Program-made: the position numbers and the translations under genes
The notes under the pieces: model-generated
What the model was told of the DNA's origin: nothing
The model's input: only the letters and a program-made list of their open reading frames with translations
Databases searched by the model: none
Assembly: GCA_021733665.1 (NCBI GenBank)
Contig: JAHREI010000006.1
Coordinates: forward strand, 167,043-231,042
Source of the DNA: Bacillus subtilis
GTDB lineage: Bacteria; Pseudomonadota; Alphaproteobacteria; Rhizobiales; Rhizobiaceae
Reading direction: 5' to 3'
DNA: 64,000 bases
Part shown: piece by piece, positions 24,374 to 32,955 of the stretch
Position numbering within the stretch: position 1 is the first letter of the stretch
Layout of the letters: each line of letters starts with the position of its first letter

Positions 24374-24592
24374 ATGCAAACTAAAATCTCCCGCCTGTTT
24401 ACTGACCATCCCGCATCGGTGGATGAAACTTACTTTGAACATATGGCTTTTGCGGGTAAATTTTCTTTCACACTTTTTGCTGCTGCATTTGCCGCACTAA
24501 TCCATGCAATTTTGCCATTTTTGTTTGAAAAAACTGCCAGCACTATTGTCGGCAAGCTCTATGCGAAAACACATAAGCGCGGCACAGAGTAG
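24374..24592 (+). CDS. DUF6356 small membrane protein
   Basis: 72 residues. The N-terminal RLFTDHPASVDETYFEHMAF is the family mark (DUF6356), followed by one long hydrophobic region (about 29-50: FSFTLFAAAFAALIHAILPF) and a basic tail (KLYAKTHKRGTE). It sits in the inner membrane; function is unknown. GGGGAAG precedes the ATG. It is divergent from the Lrp-type gene and is followed by the amidotransferase gene. Confidence 0.75.
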   Translation: MQTKISRLFTDHPASVDETYFEHMAFAGKFSFTLFAAAFAALIHAILPFLFEKTASTIVGKLYAKTHKRGTE

Positions 24593-24688
24593 TCAATTAT
24601 TAACCATATCGGGTGGAAGATCATCTTTGTGGGCGGCAGCAATGATCTGCCGGTTATGATTTTTCACTGACCTGTCAGAGTGTCGTTC

Positions 24689-25513
24689 ATGTGTCGCTGG
24701 GCTGCGTATTTCGGATCAGATCTGTATCTTGAGGATATTATCACTTCGCCTTGCCATTCGCTGATAGCGCAGAGCCATCACGCGCATGAGGCGAAAACCG
24801 CGACCAATGGCGATGGTTTTGGCGTGGCATGGTACGGTACGCGGGACGAGCCGGGGCTGTATCGCGATCTGCTGCCCGCATGGTCTGACCAGAATTTGCG
24901 CAGTCTTGCGCGCCAGATTAATTCACGGTTGTTTCTGGCGCATGTGCGTGCGTCCACAGGCGGTGAGACCAGCCGCACCAATTGCCATCCGTTTGTGTAT
25001 CAGCGCTGGAGCTTTATGCATAACGGCCAGATCGGCAGTTTTGACCGTTTGCGTCGCCCGTTGGAAAGCCTGCTGCCGGATGCGTTATACAGTCATAAAT
25101 CCGGTTCAACGGATTCAGAATTATTCTTTTTGCTGATGCTGCATTTCGGGCTGGATGATGATCCGCGTCATGCTTTGATGCGCACGGTTGAAACAATTTA
25201 TGAAGCGGCGGATGCGGCGAAAGTGCCGCCTTTCATCCGGTTGACCGCAGCGTTTTCCGACGGCCGGTCGCTGTATTCCGTGCGCTATGCCAGCGATATT
25301 TATGCGCCGACACTCTATACTGCTAAAATGGCATCTGCCTCAGGGATTTGTGTTGTATCCGAGCCGCTGGATGGGGTGGCTGAAAACTGGATGGCAGTAC
25401 CGCGCAATAGTTTTGTGACGATTGATAAGCCAAACCATATTTGCATCGAACCGTTTATGGATGATCAGTCTGTGGTTAAGCCTGCCCCAACGCTGGCGGT
25501 TGTGGCAGGCTAG
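24689..25513 (+). CDS. Class II glutamine amidotransferase (YafJ-like)
   Basis: 274 residues from ATG at 24689, which places the catalytic cysteine at position 2 (MCRWAAYFG), as an N-terminal nucleophile enzyme needs after removal of Met1. Further family marks: NGDGFGVAWYG, RLFLAHVRASTGGETSRTNC, HPFVYQRWSFMHNGQIGSFD and the SGSTDSELFFLLMLHF block. A GTG three codons earlier is in frame but would spoil the N-terminal Cys. These proteins hydrolyse glutamine or related gamma-glutamyl substrates; the acceptor is not known. Possibly in one operon with the DUF6356 gene. Confidence 0.87.
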   Translation: MCRWAAYFGSDLYLEDIITSPCHSLIAQSHHAHEAKTATNGDGFGVAWYGTRDEPGLYRDLLPAWSDQNLRSLARQINSRLFLAHVRASTGGETSRTNCHPFVYQRWSFMHNGQIGSFDRLRRPLESLLPDALYSHKSGSTDSELFFLLMLHFGLDDDPRHALMRTVETIYEAADAAKVPPFIRLTAAFSDGRSLYSVRYASDIYAPTLYTAKMASASGICVVSEPLDGVAENWMAVPRNSFVTIDKPNHICIEPFMDDQSVVKPAPTLAVVAG

Positions 25514-25540
25514 AGCATATCTCCCAAAAGTGGATACTGA
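25512..25540. repeat. Fragment of the intergenic repeat
   Basis: TAGAGCATATCTCCCAAAAGTGG directly after the amidotransferase stop resembles the 5' start of the repeat at 23660 (TAGAGCATGTCTGGC). It appears to be a short, decayed piece. Confidence 0.4.
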
Positions 25541-26524
25541 TCAGGCATTGCCGATCAGAATACCCGCTGCGAGTACTAATGCACCGCCGAGAACAACCTG
25601 AAATGCTGCGCGCATGAACGGCGTTTCCATGAAGCGGTTCTGAATATAGGCAATCGCCCAGAGTTCGATGAACACAATGATGACGGCAATGCCGGTCGCT
25701 GTCCAGAAATCGGAGATCAGGTAAGGCAGGGCATGACCAAGGCCGCCAAGCGTGGTCATAATACCGCTGGCAAGACCGCGCTTGACCGGTGAGCCACGGC
25801 CTGAGAGCTTGCCGTCATCATGGGCAGCTTCTGTGAAGCCCATGGAGATACCGGCGCCCACAGAAGCAGAAAGACCGACAAGAAATGTCTGCCATGTATC
25901 CTGCGTGGCAAAGGCAGCGGCAAAAATCGGTGCCAGCGTGGAAACAGAACCATCCATCAGTCCGGCGAGACCTGGCTGAATATAGGTCAGGATCAGTTGT
26001 TTGCGCTCACCGGCGCGCTCTTCATCCTGAACATTATCCGGTGTCAGCTTTTCTTCCAGATGATGAGCACGCTGTTCATGGTGCTTTTCTTCCAGCGCCA
26101 GATCGCCAAGCAATTTACGCGTTGCCGCATCGGAAACACGTTTAGCGGCTTGTTCATAGAAGCGTGCTGCCTGTTCTTCCATCTGCGCGGCCATATTGCG
26201 CACTTTGTCGATACCGAGCGGGCGCACCAGCCAATCTGGTTTGCGTTCGTAATAACCGCGCACATGCTCGCGGCGGATCAGCGGAATATTGTCACCAAAA
26301 CGCTGCTGGTGCAGTTCAATCAGACGGGAACGATGATTGTGCTCTTCTTCAGCCATTGCTTCAAAGATTTGCGCTGATTGCGGGTAAGCCTCGCGCAATC
26401 CGTCTGCATAGCTGAGATAGATGCGGGCATCGTCTTCTTCGGAGGAAATAGCGAGCGCCAATATTTCCTGCTCTGAGAGACTGTCAAAAGACCGGCGCGA
26501 TGAAGAGAAGAGGGAAGAGAACAT
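25541..26524 (-). CDS. mbfA: Membrane-bound ferritin-like iron exporter MbfA
   Basis: 327 residues. The N-terminal half is a ferritin-like diiron domain with repeated metal-binding Glu/His helices: ISSEEDDARIYLSYADGLRE, EAMAEEEHNHRSRLIELHQQ, QMEEQAARFYEQAAKRVSDA and LALEEKHHEQRAHHLEEK. The C-terminal half is a VIT1/CCC1-type membrane domain: GLAGLMDGSVSTLAPIFAAA, VGLSASVGAGISMGFTEAAH and spans to the end. In Bradyrhizobium and Agrobacterium MbfA exports iron and protects from iron and peroxide stress. Two Irr-type boxes lie immediately upstream, so repression under low iron is expected. Confidence 0.93.
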   Translation of the reverse strand: MFSSLFSSSRRSFDSLSEQEILALAISSEEDDARIYLSYADGLREAYPQSAQIFEAMAEEEHNHRSRLIELHQQRFGDNIPLIRREHVRGYYERKPDWLVRPLGIDKVRNMAAQMEEQAARFYEQAAKRVSDAATRKLLGDLALEEKHHEQRAHHLEEKLTPDNVQDEERAGERKQLILTYIQPGLAGLMDGSVSTLAPIFAAAFATQDTWQTFLVGLSASVGAGISMGFTEAAHDDGKLSGRGSPVKRGLASGIMTTLGGLGHALPYLISDFWTATGIAVIIVFIELWAIAYIQNRFMETPFMRAAFQVVLGGALVLAAGILIGNA

Positions 26525-26535
26525 GGGAGTTCCTT

Positions 26536-26577
26536 TTTAGAATTACTCTAAACTGAATAATTTAGAATAATTCTAAA
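26536..26577 (-). promoter_or_regulatory. Two tandem iron control elements (Irr/ICE boxes) of mbfA
   Basis: TTTAGAATAATTCTAAA at 26561-26577 is a perfect 17-base palindrome and TTTAGAATTACTCTAAA at 26536-26552 matches it with one arm mismatch. Centre-to-centre distance is 25 bases. This is the ICE form bound by Irr in rhizobia. The nearer box ends 12 bases before the mbfA ATG, so it overlaps the ribosome site or promoter. Confidence 0.8.
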
Positions 26578-26608
26578 ATCAAGTGATTTGTGTTTATGTG
26601 ATAATCGC

Positions 26609-27106
26609 TTATTTTGTGAGAATACGCTGCATCAGCACCAGATCAAGCCAGCGGTCAAATTTGCGACCAACCTGCGGGAGCAGTCCTGATTGGGTGAAAC
26701 CATGCTTTTCATGCAGACGCAGTGATGCTGTATTCTGCGCTTCAATCGCACCCAGCAATACATGAATATTATTGGCGGCAGCATGTTCCAGCAAAGCTCG
26801 CATCAACTGGTCGCCGGCTCCTTTGCCGCGGGCATGGCCTGCGATGTAGATCGATAATTCTGCCGTGTGTTTATAACATTCGAAAGCACGGAAGGCACCA
26901 TAGCTGGCATAGCCGAGAAGCTGATTATTTTCGGTCAGCACCAGTACCGGAAAACCGGCACTTTGGCGTGACAGCAGCCAATCCGCACGGTTTTGCAGGT
27001 CAACCGGCTGGCTGATAAAAACTGCCGTCGTATTGGCAATTGCATCATTATAAATATCAAGAATTGCAGGCAGATGGGTCGTGTCGGCGTGCTGTATGGT
27101 CAGCAT
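26609..27106 (-). CDS. GNAT acetyltransferase, phosphinothricin/methionine-sulfone type
   Basis: 165-residue GNAT enzyme close to the Pat/YncA (MnaT) group. It has ILDIYNDAIANTTAVFISQP (the group's N-terminal mark), LGYASYGAFRAFECYKHTAE, the CoA loop SIYIAGHARGKGAGDQLMRA, and GAIEAQNTASLRLHEKHGFT followed by VGRKFDRWLDLVLMQ. Such enzymes acetylate the amino group of methionine sulfone, phosphinothricin and like toxic amino acids. The native substrate is not known. It lies upstream of mbfA on the same strand and after the glcB terminator. Confidence 0.85.
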   Translation of the reverse strand: MLTIQHADTTHLPAILDIYNDAIANTTAVFISQPVDLQNRADWLLSRQSAGFPVLVLTENNQLLGYASYGAFRAFECYKHTAELSIYIAGHARGKGAGDQLMRALLEHAAANNIHVLLGAIEAQNTASLRLHEKHGFTQSGLLPQVGRKFDRWLDLVLMQRILTK

Positions 27107-27120
27107 GATCGGCCTTCATA

Positions 27121-27163
27121 TTAAAAGTGGCGGACAAGAAAATCTTGCCCGCCACTTTTATGC
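27121..27163 (-). terminator. Rho-independent terminator of glcB
   Basis: AAAAGTGGCGG-ACAAG pairs with CTTG-CCCGCCACTTTT; the minus strand ends CCGCCACTTTTAATA. Confidence 0.8.
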
Positions 27164-27186
27164 TGCTTATGAAAAGCGTCAAGAAT

Positions 27187-29370
27187 TTATTTCTGTGCAG
27201 ATTTAAACTGCAACCGGCGGGCATGGAGTACCGGTTCGGTATAACCGTTTGGCTGTTCACGACCTTTAAATACCAGTTCGCATGCAGCCTGAAAGGCGAT
27301 AGACGCATTAAAGTCTTTTGCCATTGGCAGATAGGCTGCATCATCCGCATTCTGGGCATCCACAACAGCGGCCATACGCTTCATGGTTTCCATCACCTGC
27401 GCTTCGCTGACAATGCCATGATATAGCCAGTTGGCGATATGCTGAGCGGAAATACGCAAGGTTGCACGGTCTTCCATCAGGCCGACATTGTTGATGTCCG
27501 GCACTTTGGAGCAGCCGACGCCCTGATCAATCCAGCGCACCACATAGCCCAGAATACCTTGCGCGTTATTATCGATTTCTGCCTGTACGTCTGCAGGTGC
27601 CCAATTGGTATCACGGGCGACAGGAACCGTCAGAATATCTTCAAGCTTGGCTTTTGTGCGCGACTTGAGCTGGTTCTGCACTGCTGCCACATCGATCTTG
27701 TGGTAATGGGTAGCATGAAGTGTTGCAGCTGTTGGTGAAGGTACCCATGCGGTATTGGCACCGGCTTTCGGATGAGCAATTTTCTGCTCCAGCATTGCAG
27801 CCATCAGATCCGGCATGGCCCACATGCCTTTACCGATCTGTGCATGGCCGGTCAGACCACAGGCGAGGCCGGTATCAACATTCCAGTTTTCGTAAGCAGC
27901 AATCCATGCAGCCTGTTTCATGTCGCCTTTACGGATAACAGGACCTGCTTCCATCGAGGTATGAATTTCATCGCCGGTACGATCGAGGAAGCCGGTATTG
28001 ATGAAGAACACGCGTTCTTTGGCTGCGCGGATGGCTTCTTTGAGGTTCACCGTCATGCGGCGTTCTTCATCCATGATACCCATTTTCAGAGTATTGGGTT
28101 TGAGACCTGCCAATGCTTCAGCGCGGGCGAAAATATCAGAAGCAAAAGCAACTTCTTCAGGACCGTGCATTTTCGGTTTCACAATATAGACCGAACCCGT
28201 GCGGGAGTTGAGGTGTGTGCCTTTGAGCTTGCCGTCTTGTGTGCCGATATCATGCAGGGCGATAACAGCGGTGAAAGCTGCATCGAGAATACCTTCCGGA
28301 ATCTCATTGCCTTCGCTGTCCAGAATAGCCGGATTGGTCATCAGGTGGCCAACATTGCGGATCAGCAGGATTGAGCGGCCAGGCAAGGTGAGGACAGAGC
28401 CATCCGGTGCGGTATAGTTGCGGTCAGCATTGAGCTTGCGGGTGATGGTTTTGCCACCCTTGTCAAAGCTCTCTGACAAAGTGCCTTTAAACAGGCCGAG
28501 AATATTGCGGTAAGCCAGAACCTTATCAGCTGCGTCAACGGCTGCAACGGAATCTTCGCAGTCCTGAATGGTGCTGAGTGCAGATTCCAGTGTGATGTCG
28601 GCAATATGTGCCGGGTCGGTTTTACCGATGACATGAGCAGCATCACAACGGATTTCGATATGCAGTCTGTTGTTCTTCAGAAGCACGAGGGAAGGGGCAG
28701 ATGCATCGCCCTGATAGCCTGCAAAAGCTTGACCAGTTTTCAGAGATGTCGTTTTGCCATTGCCGAGTGCAAGAATAAGCTGGCCATTGGTGACAGAGAA
28801 ACCGGTAACTTCATCCCAGTGGCCATCGCTCAGCGGGGTTGCTTCATCAAGGAATGCTTTAGCCCAGGCGATAACTTTTTCACCGCGAACCGGATTATAG
28901 GCTTTGCCTTTTTCTGCGCCATTGTCTTCGCTGATCGCATCGGTGCCATACAGCGCGTCATAGAGCGATCCCCAGCGGGCATTGGCAGCATTCAGGGCAT
29001 AACGGGCATTCATCACCGGAACAACGAGCTGCGGGCCTGCAAGGCTGGTAATTTCAGTATCGACATTGGCCGTTGATACCTGAAAATCGTCGCCTTCCGG
29101 CAGGAGATAACCGATTTCGCGCAAATAGGCCTGATAATCTGCCATCGCGTAATTGCGGTTGGCTTTGTACCATGCATCGAGTTTGGCTTGCAGATCATCA
29201 CGCTTGGCAAGCAAAGCCTTGTTGCGTGGTGCAAGGTCTTTGACCATAGCGGCGAGACCGTTCCAGAAATCACCGGCAGCTATGCCTGTATCCGGCAGAA
29301 CTTCCTTTTCAAGAAAACTGCTCAGTTCCTGATCAACCTGCAAACCTGCATGTTCAATACGACCACTCAT
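27187..29370 (-). CDS. glcB: Malate synthase G
   Basis: 727 residues, the length of malate synthase G (the A form is about 530). It condenses glyoxylate with acetyl-CoA to malate in the glyoxylate cycle. Conserved segments: [40 protein letters not shown] (with the catalytic-site Lys/Met/Glu), [40 protein letters not shown] (Asp and Glu holding Mg), and the C-terminal [23 protein letters not shown] at 29370 has AGGGAG seven bases upstream; an adjacent GTG is less likely. Two palindromes at 29482-29508 probably bind its regulator. Confidence 0.96.
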   Translation of the reverse strand: MSGRIEHAGLQVDQELSSFLEKEVLPDTGIAAGDFWNGLAAMVKDLAPRNKALLAKRDDLQAKLDAWYKANRNYAMADYQAYLREIGYLLPEGDDFQVSTANVDTEITSLAGPQLVVPVMNARYALNAANARWGSLYDALYGTDAISEDNGAEKGKAYNPVRGEKVIAWAKAFLDEATPLSDGHWDEVTGFSVTNGQLILALGNGKTTSLKTGQAFAGYQGDASAPSLVLLKNNRLHIEIRCDAAHVIGKTDPAHIADITLESALSTIQDCEDSVAAVDAADKVLAYRNILGLFKGTLSESFDKGGKTITRKLNADRNYTAPDGSVLTLPGRSILLIRNVGHLMTNPAILDSEGNEIPEGILDAAFTAVIALHDIGTQDGKLKGTHLNSRTGSVYIVKPKMHGPEEVAFASDIFARAEALAGLKPNTLKMGIMDEERRMTVNLKEAIRAAKERVFFINTGFLDRTGDEIHTSMEAGPVIRKGDMKQAAWIAAYENWNVDTGLACGLTGHAQIGKGMWAMPDLMAAMLEQKIAHPKAGANTAWVPSPTAATLHATHYHKIDVAAVQNQLKSRTKAKLEDILTVPVARDTNWAPADVQAEIDNNAQGILGYVVRWIDQGVGCSKVPDINNVGLMEDRATLRISAQHIANWLYHGIVSEAQVMETMKRMAAVVDAQNADDAAYLPMAKDFNASIAFQAACELVFKGREQPNGYTEPVLHARRLQFKSAQK

Positions 29371-29878
29371 CACTCGGCTCCCTGTCTGATTTCGGTGTTA
29401 ACCGGCTTCTCTTTTGCAGCTTAATCTGAAGCAGATGCAAAAGGGAAGCGTAGTTATGGCTTTGTTTTGTCAAAGCTGTCAAATTATGTTTACATAATTG
29501 TCTACAATATTGAAAGCGCATATTTGCATAAATCAGGCCTGAATGCATTTTGCGGCAGGCAATGTTTGTGTTTTTGAGTTTTGAAAGCTGATTTGATTAC
29601 ATATTTATTTAAAACAGGATGCGAATAGAAATTGACTGATAAACAGTCTGGCTTCACAATACTGACATGTCCTGCTTACATATTATGACCGGTAAAAGCA
29701 TTCGTTTTTCACGTATCATTCTGTCAGGTACATTGAAGAGTGAAGCACCTCAGGAAATATAGCTGGCAGAGACGCAGTGAAATACATGCAGGGTGAACCG
29801 GACTGTTCACCTTTCTCTTGAAGCTGCATTTCGCAATCAGGCAACGGCTGTTTGCGGAGTGTTCAAAGGAGGTGTTTC
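29371..29878. other. Intergenic region between glcB and the HNH gene
   Basis: About 500 bases between divergent genes. Near glcB it holds two abutting palindromes (29482-29508). The rest is AT-rich, without a credible small gene; the HNH-gene ribosome site AAAGGAGG is at its end. Confidence 0.5.
29482..29508 (-). promoter_or_regulatory. Two abutting operator palindromes of glcB
   Basis: AATTATGT-TT-ACATAATT (29482-29499) runs into ATTGT-CT-ACAAT (29497-29508). The second has the TTGT..ACAA form common for FadR-group GntR repressors. They lie about 110-140 bases before the glcB ATG. The regulator is not in this window. Confidence 0.4.
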
Positions 29879-30436
29879 TTGAATATTGCAGCTTTTGCCG
29901 GCAAGTTGCCGGCATTGGTACTGAACGCGGATTTCCGCCCGCTCAGTTATTATCCTTTATCGCTATGGTCGTGGCAGGATGCGATCAAAGCTGTGTTTCT
30001 CAATCGTGTAAATATTGTTGCGGAATATGATACGGAGGTCAGTTCTCCGAGCTTTGCAATGCGATTGCCCAGCGTTATCAGTCTGAAAACCTATATAGCG
30101 CCGCCGACCTATCCGGCTTTCACCCGCTTTAATGTGTTCTTACGTGATCGCTTTGAATGTCAGTATTGCGGGGCGCATCATGATCTGACTTTCGATCATG
30201 TGATACCCCGTTGCAGCGGCGGTGAGACGACGTGGGAAAATGTGGTGGCAGCTTGTTCGCCCTGTAATTTGCGCAAGGGCGGCATGATGCCGGCCAAAGC
30301 CCAAATGTGGCCGCGACAAAAACCCTATATGCCCAGTGTTTTTGATCTGCATAAGAATGGCAGGCGGTTTCCGCCAAACCATTTGCATGAAAGCTGGATG
30401 GATTATTTGTATTGGGATGTGGAACTGGAGCCGTAA
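29879..30436 (+). CDS. HNH endonuclease family protein
   Basis: 185 residues from TTG at 29879, chosen because AGGAGG lies six bases upstream; the frame is also open to 29852. An N-terminal segment (LPALVLNADFRPLSYYPLSL, WSWQDAIKAVFLNRVNIVAE) is that of the widespread HNH group found near dsbB and the like. The HNH domain follows: FLRDRFECQYCG, LTFDHVIPRCSGGETTWENV and ACSPCNLRKG; the two CXXC pairs hold zinc and DH..P supplies the catalytic His. The role in rhizobia is unknown and there is no restriction partner nearby, so it is probably a housekeeping nuclease. Confidence 0.85.
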   Translation: MNIAAFAGKLPALVLNADFRPLSYYPLSLWSWQDAIKAVFLNRVNIVAEYDTEVSSPSFAMRLPSVISLKTYIAPPTYPAFTRFNVFLRDRFECQYCGAHHDLTFDHVIPRCSGGETTWENVVAACSPCNLRKGGMMPAKAQMWPRQKPYMPSVFDLHKNGRRFPPNHLHESWMDYLYWDVELEP

Positions 30437-30464
30437 ACAACAGCTCCGGTTCTTTTTTATTGTT

Positions 30465-30992
30465 TTATCTGCGGGTTTTCAGCGAAGCGCCGTAAAAAGC
30501 GATAATGGCCAAAATCAGCGATGCAACACCGTTCCAGCCGGCAAAGGAAATGCCGAGGAAACGACCGGCAGCCACATCACAAGCTGCAGGCTTCACGGCA
30601 TTGAGATCGCCGAGCAGATTGCCTGCACTGGTGGTGATGGAAACCGCGCCCGTAGCGCAATCGGCAGGACCTGCCCAGAACTTCCATTCCACACCGGCGT
30701 GATAGACGGAAAGAATGAGGCCGTAGGTCATCAGTAACCCGGCGACAAACAGGAAAAGACGGGTGAGTTTTTCTGATTTACCGAGTGTGACCAGCAGGGC
30801 GCTGATGAGCATCAGCGGAACGCCGACATAATAGGGAATGCGTTCTTCAAGGCATAATTTGCACGGCAGATAACCGCCAATATACTGAAATGCTAGTGCC
30901 GTTCCCACAACACCGGCCATGCTAACCGCAAGAAAGCCTGAAACTAAGGTGTGTTGCTTGCGGATTTGAGAAGACGTACCGGCTGAAGACAC
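30465..30992 (-). CDS. dsbB: Disulfide bond formation protein DsbB
   Basis: 175 residues with four membrane spans (about 16-36, 55-70, 77-96 and 148-168). Redox cysteines: Cys44 and Cys47 in LPCKLCLEER (first periplasmic loop), Cys112 and Cys138 in the second loop (GPADCATG, PAACDVA). DsbB re-oxidises DsbA and passes electrons to quinones in the inner membrane. The C-X-X-C and the separated Cys pair fit the family. The YqaA-type gene lies upstream on the same strand. Confidence 0.9.
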   Translation of the reverse strand: MSSAGTSSQIRKQHTLVSGFLAVSMAGVVGTALAFQYIGGYLPCKLCLEERIPYYVGVPLMLISALLVTLGKSEKLTRLFLFVAGLLMTYGLILSVYHAGVEWKFWAGPADCATGAVSITTSAGNLLGDLNAVKPAACDVAAGRFLGISFAGWNGVASLILAIIAFYGASLKTRR

Positions 30993-31030
30993 GGGAAAAT
31001 CCTTGTTTGAGAAAATATTTTAAGTCAGCA

Positions 31031-31061
31031 CAGCCATGTTCATGTGGCATAAACATGGCTG
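31031..31061. other. Hairpin between the YqaA-type gene and dsbB
   Basis: Perfect ten-base stem CAGCCATGTT/AACATGGCTG, 11-base loop. No clean T-run on the minus strand, so it may be only a weak terminator or a processing site. Confidence 0.4.
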
Positions 31062-31074
31062 ATTTTGTGGTTTC

Positions 31075-31665
31075 TTATGCGTGAAGATATTTGACGACCA
31101 TAAATAACAGAATCAAAATGACGGCAACGGTTGCTGCAATCAGGCTGAGGCGTTTTTCGATGAAGTTACGGATCGGTTCACCAAAGCGCTGCAACAACCA
31201 TGCCAGCAGGAAAAAACGTGCGCCGCGTGTGATAATGGCAGAGAGAATAAACAGCCAGATATTCACGCCTGCAGCACCGGACAGGATGGTGACAACCTTC
31301 ATCGGCGGCAGATGCGACAGGCCGGAGGTGATAAGCAGCAGCAGAATCATATCCGCGCTGGTGCTGCCGCGCATGGTTTCAAAAGTATCAAGCTTGCCGT
31401 AAAAATGCAGAACCGGCTTTGCAACAGCTTCATAGGCATAATGACCGATATACCAGCCGAGAATACCACCGAGTACCGACATAACAGTAGCAATTATTGC
31501 ATAATGCCAGACTTTTTTCGGACGGGCGATACCCATTGGCACAAACAGAACATCAGCCGGAATCAGAAAGACGGAGCTTTCAAGAAAAGCAATGACGGCC
31601 AGCCAGGCTGCCGCGGATTTGCGGGCTGCAAGGGAAATGGTCCAGTCATAGAGTTTGCGCAGCAT
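31075..31665 (-). CDS. YqaA-type DedA/VTT-domain membrane protein
   Basis: 196 residues. The VTT (SNARE-associated) pattern is visible: AFLESSVFLIPADVLFVPMG with the proline and acidic residues of the re-entrant loop, ATVMSVLGGILGWYIGHYAY, then GLSHLPPMKVVTILSGAAGV and a span near the C-terminus (LIAATVAVILILLFMVVKYL). DedA-superfamily proteins move phospholipids or keep membrane polarity; the exact substrate is not known here. It lies upstream of dsbB, same strand, with a hairpin between. Confidence 0.85.
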   Translation of the reverse strand: MLRKLYDWTISLAARKSAAAWLAVIAFLESSVFLIPADVLFVPMGIARPKKVWHYAIIATVMSVLGGILGWYIGHYAYEAVAKPVLHFYGKLDTFETMRGSTSADMILLLLITSGLSHLPPMKVVTILSGAAGVNIWLFILSAIITRGARFFLLAWLLQRFGEPIRNFIEKRLSLIAATVAVILILLFMVVKYLHA

Positions 31666-31875
31666 GGGAATCTCTGTCGGTTATCAGCAGGGAGGGCACA
31701 GGCAACAGCCATGTGAAATTTTGCTGTCGTGTGTAAAGCGAAAACCTGTGCAGGGCAATGTGCAATGGCACTGTTCGCAATGTATGAGGCCTTGTAAATC
31801 GCTGTCTGCTGCGACTTATTTTTATGCCTGAATGAATTTTGTTGAAATAATATTGGAACAAATGAGATTTGCCAG

Positions 31876-31903
31876 TTGACGACAGGGCGGTTCTCACTAT
31901 ATT
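31876..31903 (+). promoter_or_regulatory. Housekeeping promoter of tRNA-Leu
   Basis: TTGACG (31876-31881), 16 bases, TATATT (31898-31903), close to the alphaproteobacterial TTGAC / CTATAT consensus, about 45 bases before the tRNA 5' end. Confidence 0.7.
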
Positions 31904-31949
31904 TCGGCGCACCAGGGCAGCGCTTTGAATGCAAAGTGCCTGCAGATGT

Positions 31950-32034
31950 GCGGGTGTGGTGGAACTGGTAGACGCGCCGGACTCAAAATCCGGTTCCGAA
32001 AGGAGTGTCGGTTCGATTCCGACCACCCGCACCA
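31950..32034 (+). tRNA. tRNA-Leu (CAA)
   Basis: 85 bases with CCA encoded. Acceptor stem GCGGGTG/CACCCGC, anticodon stem CCGGA/TCCGG with loop CTCAAAA (anticodon CAA at 31984-31986, reading UUG), a long variable arm, and the T-arm with GGTTCGATTCC. The long variable arm and anticodon agree with leucine. No integrase or att duplication is seen next to it. Confidence 0.97.
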
Positions 32035-32137
32035 CTTTTAATGCTTCTACAATATAGATTTTATCCTTACTTCAGAGCGTGAACAATTTCCCTTGAAGGA
32101 AACAGTGACTTCGCTTACCGGTTAAACAACCTTCTGT

Positions 32138-32932
32138 ATGGTGGATAATATATTGAAAGCTTATCTGATTAATCTGGATCGCTCACAAGACCGTTTGCAG
32201 CGTATGTACCAGCAGTTTGAGAAAGCTGGTCTGGTATTTGAGCGTGTTGCTGCAGTTGACGGTAAAACTTTAAGCGACGATGAGGTTGCCAGAATTAAGC
32301 GTAATGCCGGTTGGAAAGACCCATTAACGCGTAGTGAGCTTGGTTGTTTTCTGAGTCATCGCAAATGCCTCGAGCAGATTGTTCAAAGTGGCGAGCAATA
32401 TGCGGCTGTTTTTGAAGATGATGTGCGATTTTCCGGCAATGCCAAACAATTCTTTCAATCTGATGCATGGATTCCATCTGATGCGGATCTGATTAAACTG
32501 GAAACCCATGGCCGTAAGGTATTAACGGATGCGCCTGTGACGATTGTTGCGGGTCAGTATTCAATTGCGAGGCTTCGCAGCCAGAATATTTTATCTGCTG
32601 GTTATATTATTTCTGCTAAATACGCGGCATCGCTGTTGGCGCGTATGAATGATGCAGCAGCGCCGATGGATCATCTTTTGTTTACACCTGCTTGTGGTTT
32701 CTTCAAGGAAATGAAGCTTTATCAGGTTAGTCCCGTGATTTGTGATCAGGCTGGTCTTGAAAGCACATTAAGCGGTGAGCGGGCAAAAGAGCATCAAAGC
32801 CTGCCAGTCTGGAAGAAGGTTATCAGAGAAATTATCCGGCCTTTTTTACGAATGAAAACAGCAATCTGGGGGATGTATATTAACAGGTTTACATCGCAGC
32901 GCTGGGGACCGGTCGAGCCGTTAGTTGAATAA
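32138..32932 (+). CDS. Glycosyltransferase family 25 (LPS-type)
   Basis: 264 residues. GT25 marks: KAYLINLDRSQDRLQRMYQQ at the N-terminus, FERVAAVDGKTLSDDE, ELGCFLSHRKCLEQIVQSGE, AAVFEDDVRF (the metal-binding acidic motif), and SAGYIISAKYAASLLARM. GT25 enzymes add galactose or similar sugars to lipo-oligosaccharide from UDP-sugars at the cytoplasmic face of the inner membrane. The exact sugar is unknown. ATG at 32138 lacks a good ribosome site; TTG at 32153 with GGTGGAT upstream is an alternative. It stands alone after the tRNA. Confidence 0.85.
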   Translation: MVDNILKAYLINLDRSQDRLQRMYQQFEKAGLVFERVAAVDGKTLSDDEVARIKRNAGWKDPLTRSELGCFLSHRKCLEQIVQSGEQYAAVFEDDVRFSGNAKQFFQSDAWIPSDADLIKLETHGRKVLTDAPVTIVAGQYSIARLRSQNILSAGYIISAKYAASLLARMNDAAAPMDHLLFTPACGFFKEMKLYQVSPVICDQAGLESTLSGERAKEHQSLPVWKKVIREIIRPFLRMKTAIWGMYINRFTSQRWGPVEPLVE

Positions 32933-32955
32933 ATCAGACTGGCAACGCGTGCAGT

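Noticed and set aside
31853..31881. GGAAC near 31853 as an EcfG promoter
   Set aside because: No CGTT (or CATT) at 16-17 bases; the TTGACG/TATATT pair explains the tRNA promoter.
31950..32137. tRNA-Leu as an integration site of a mobile island
   Set aside because: No integrase, no repeated tRNA 3' end, and ordinary genes on both sides.
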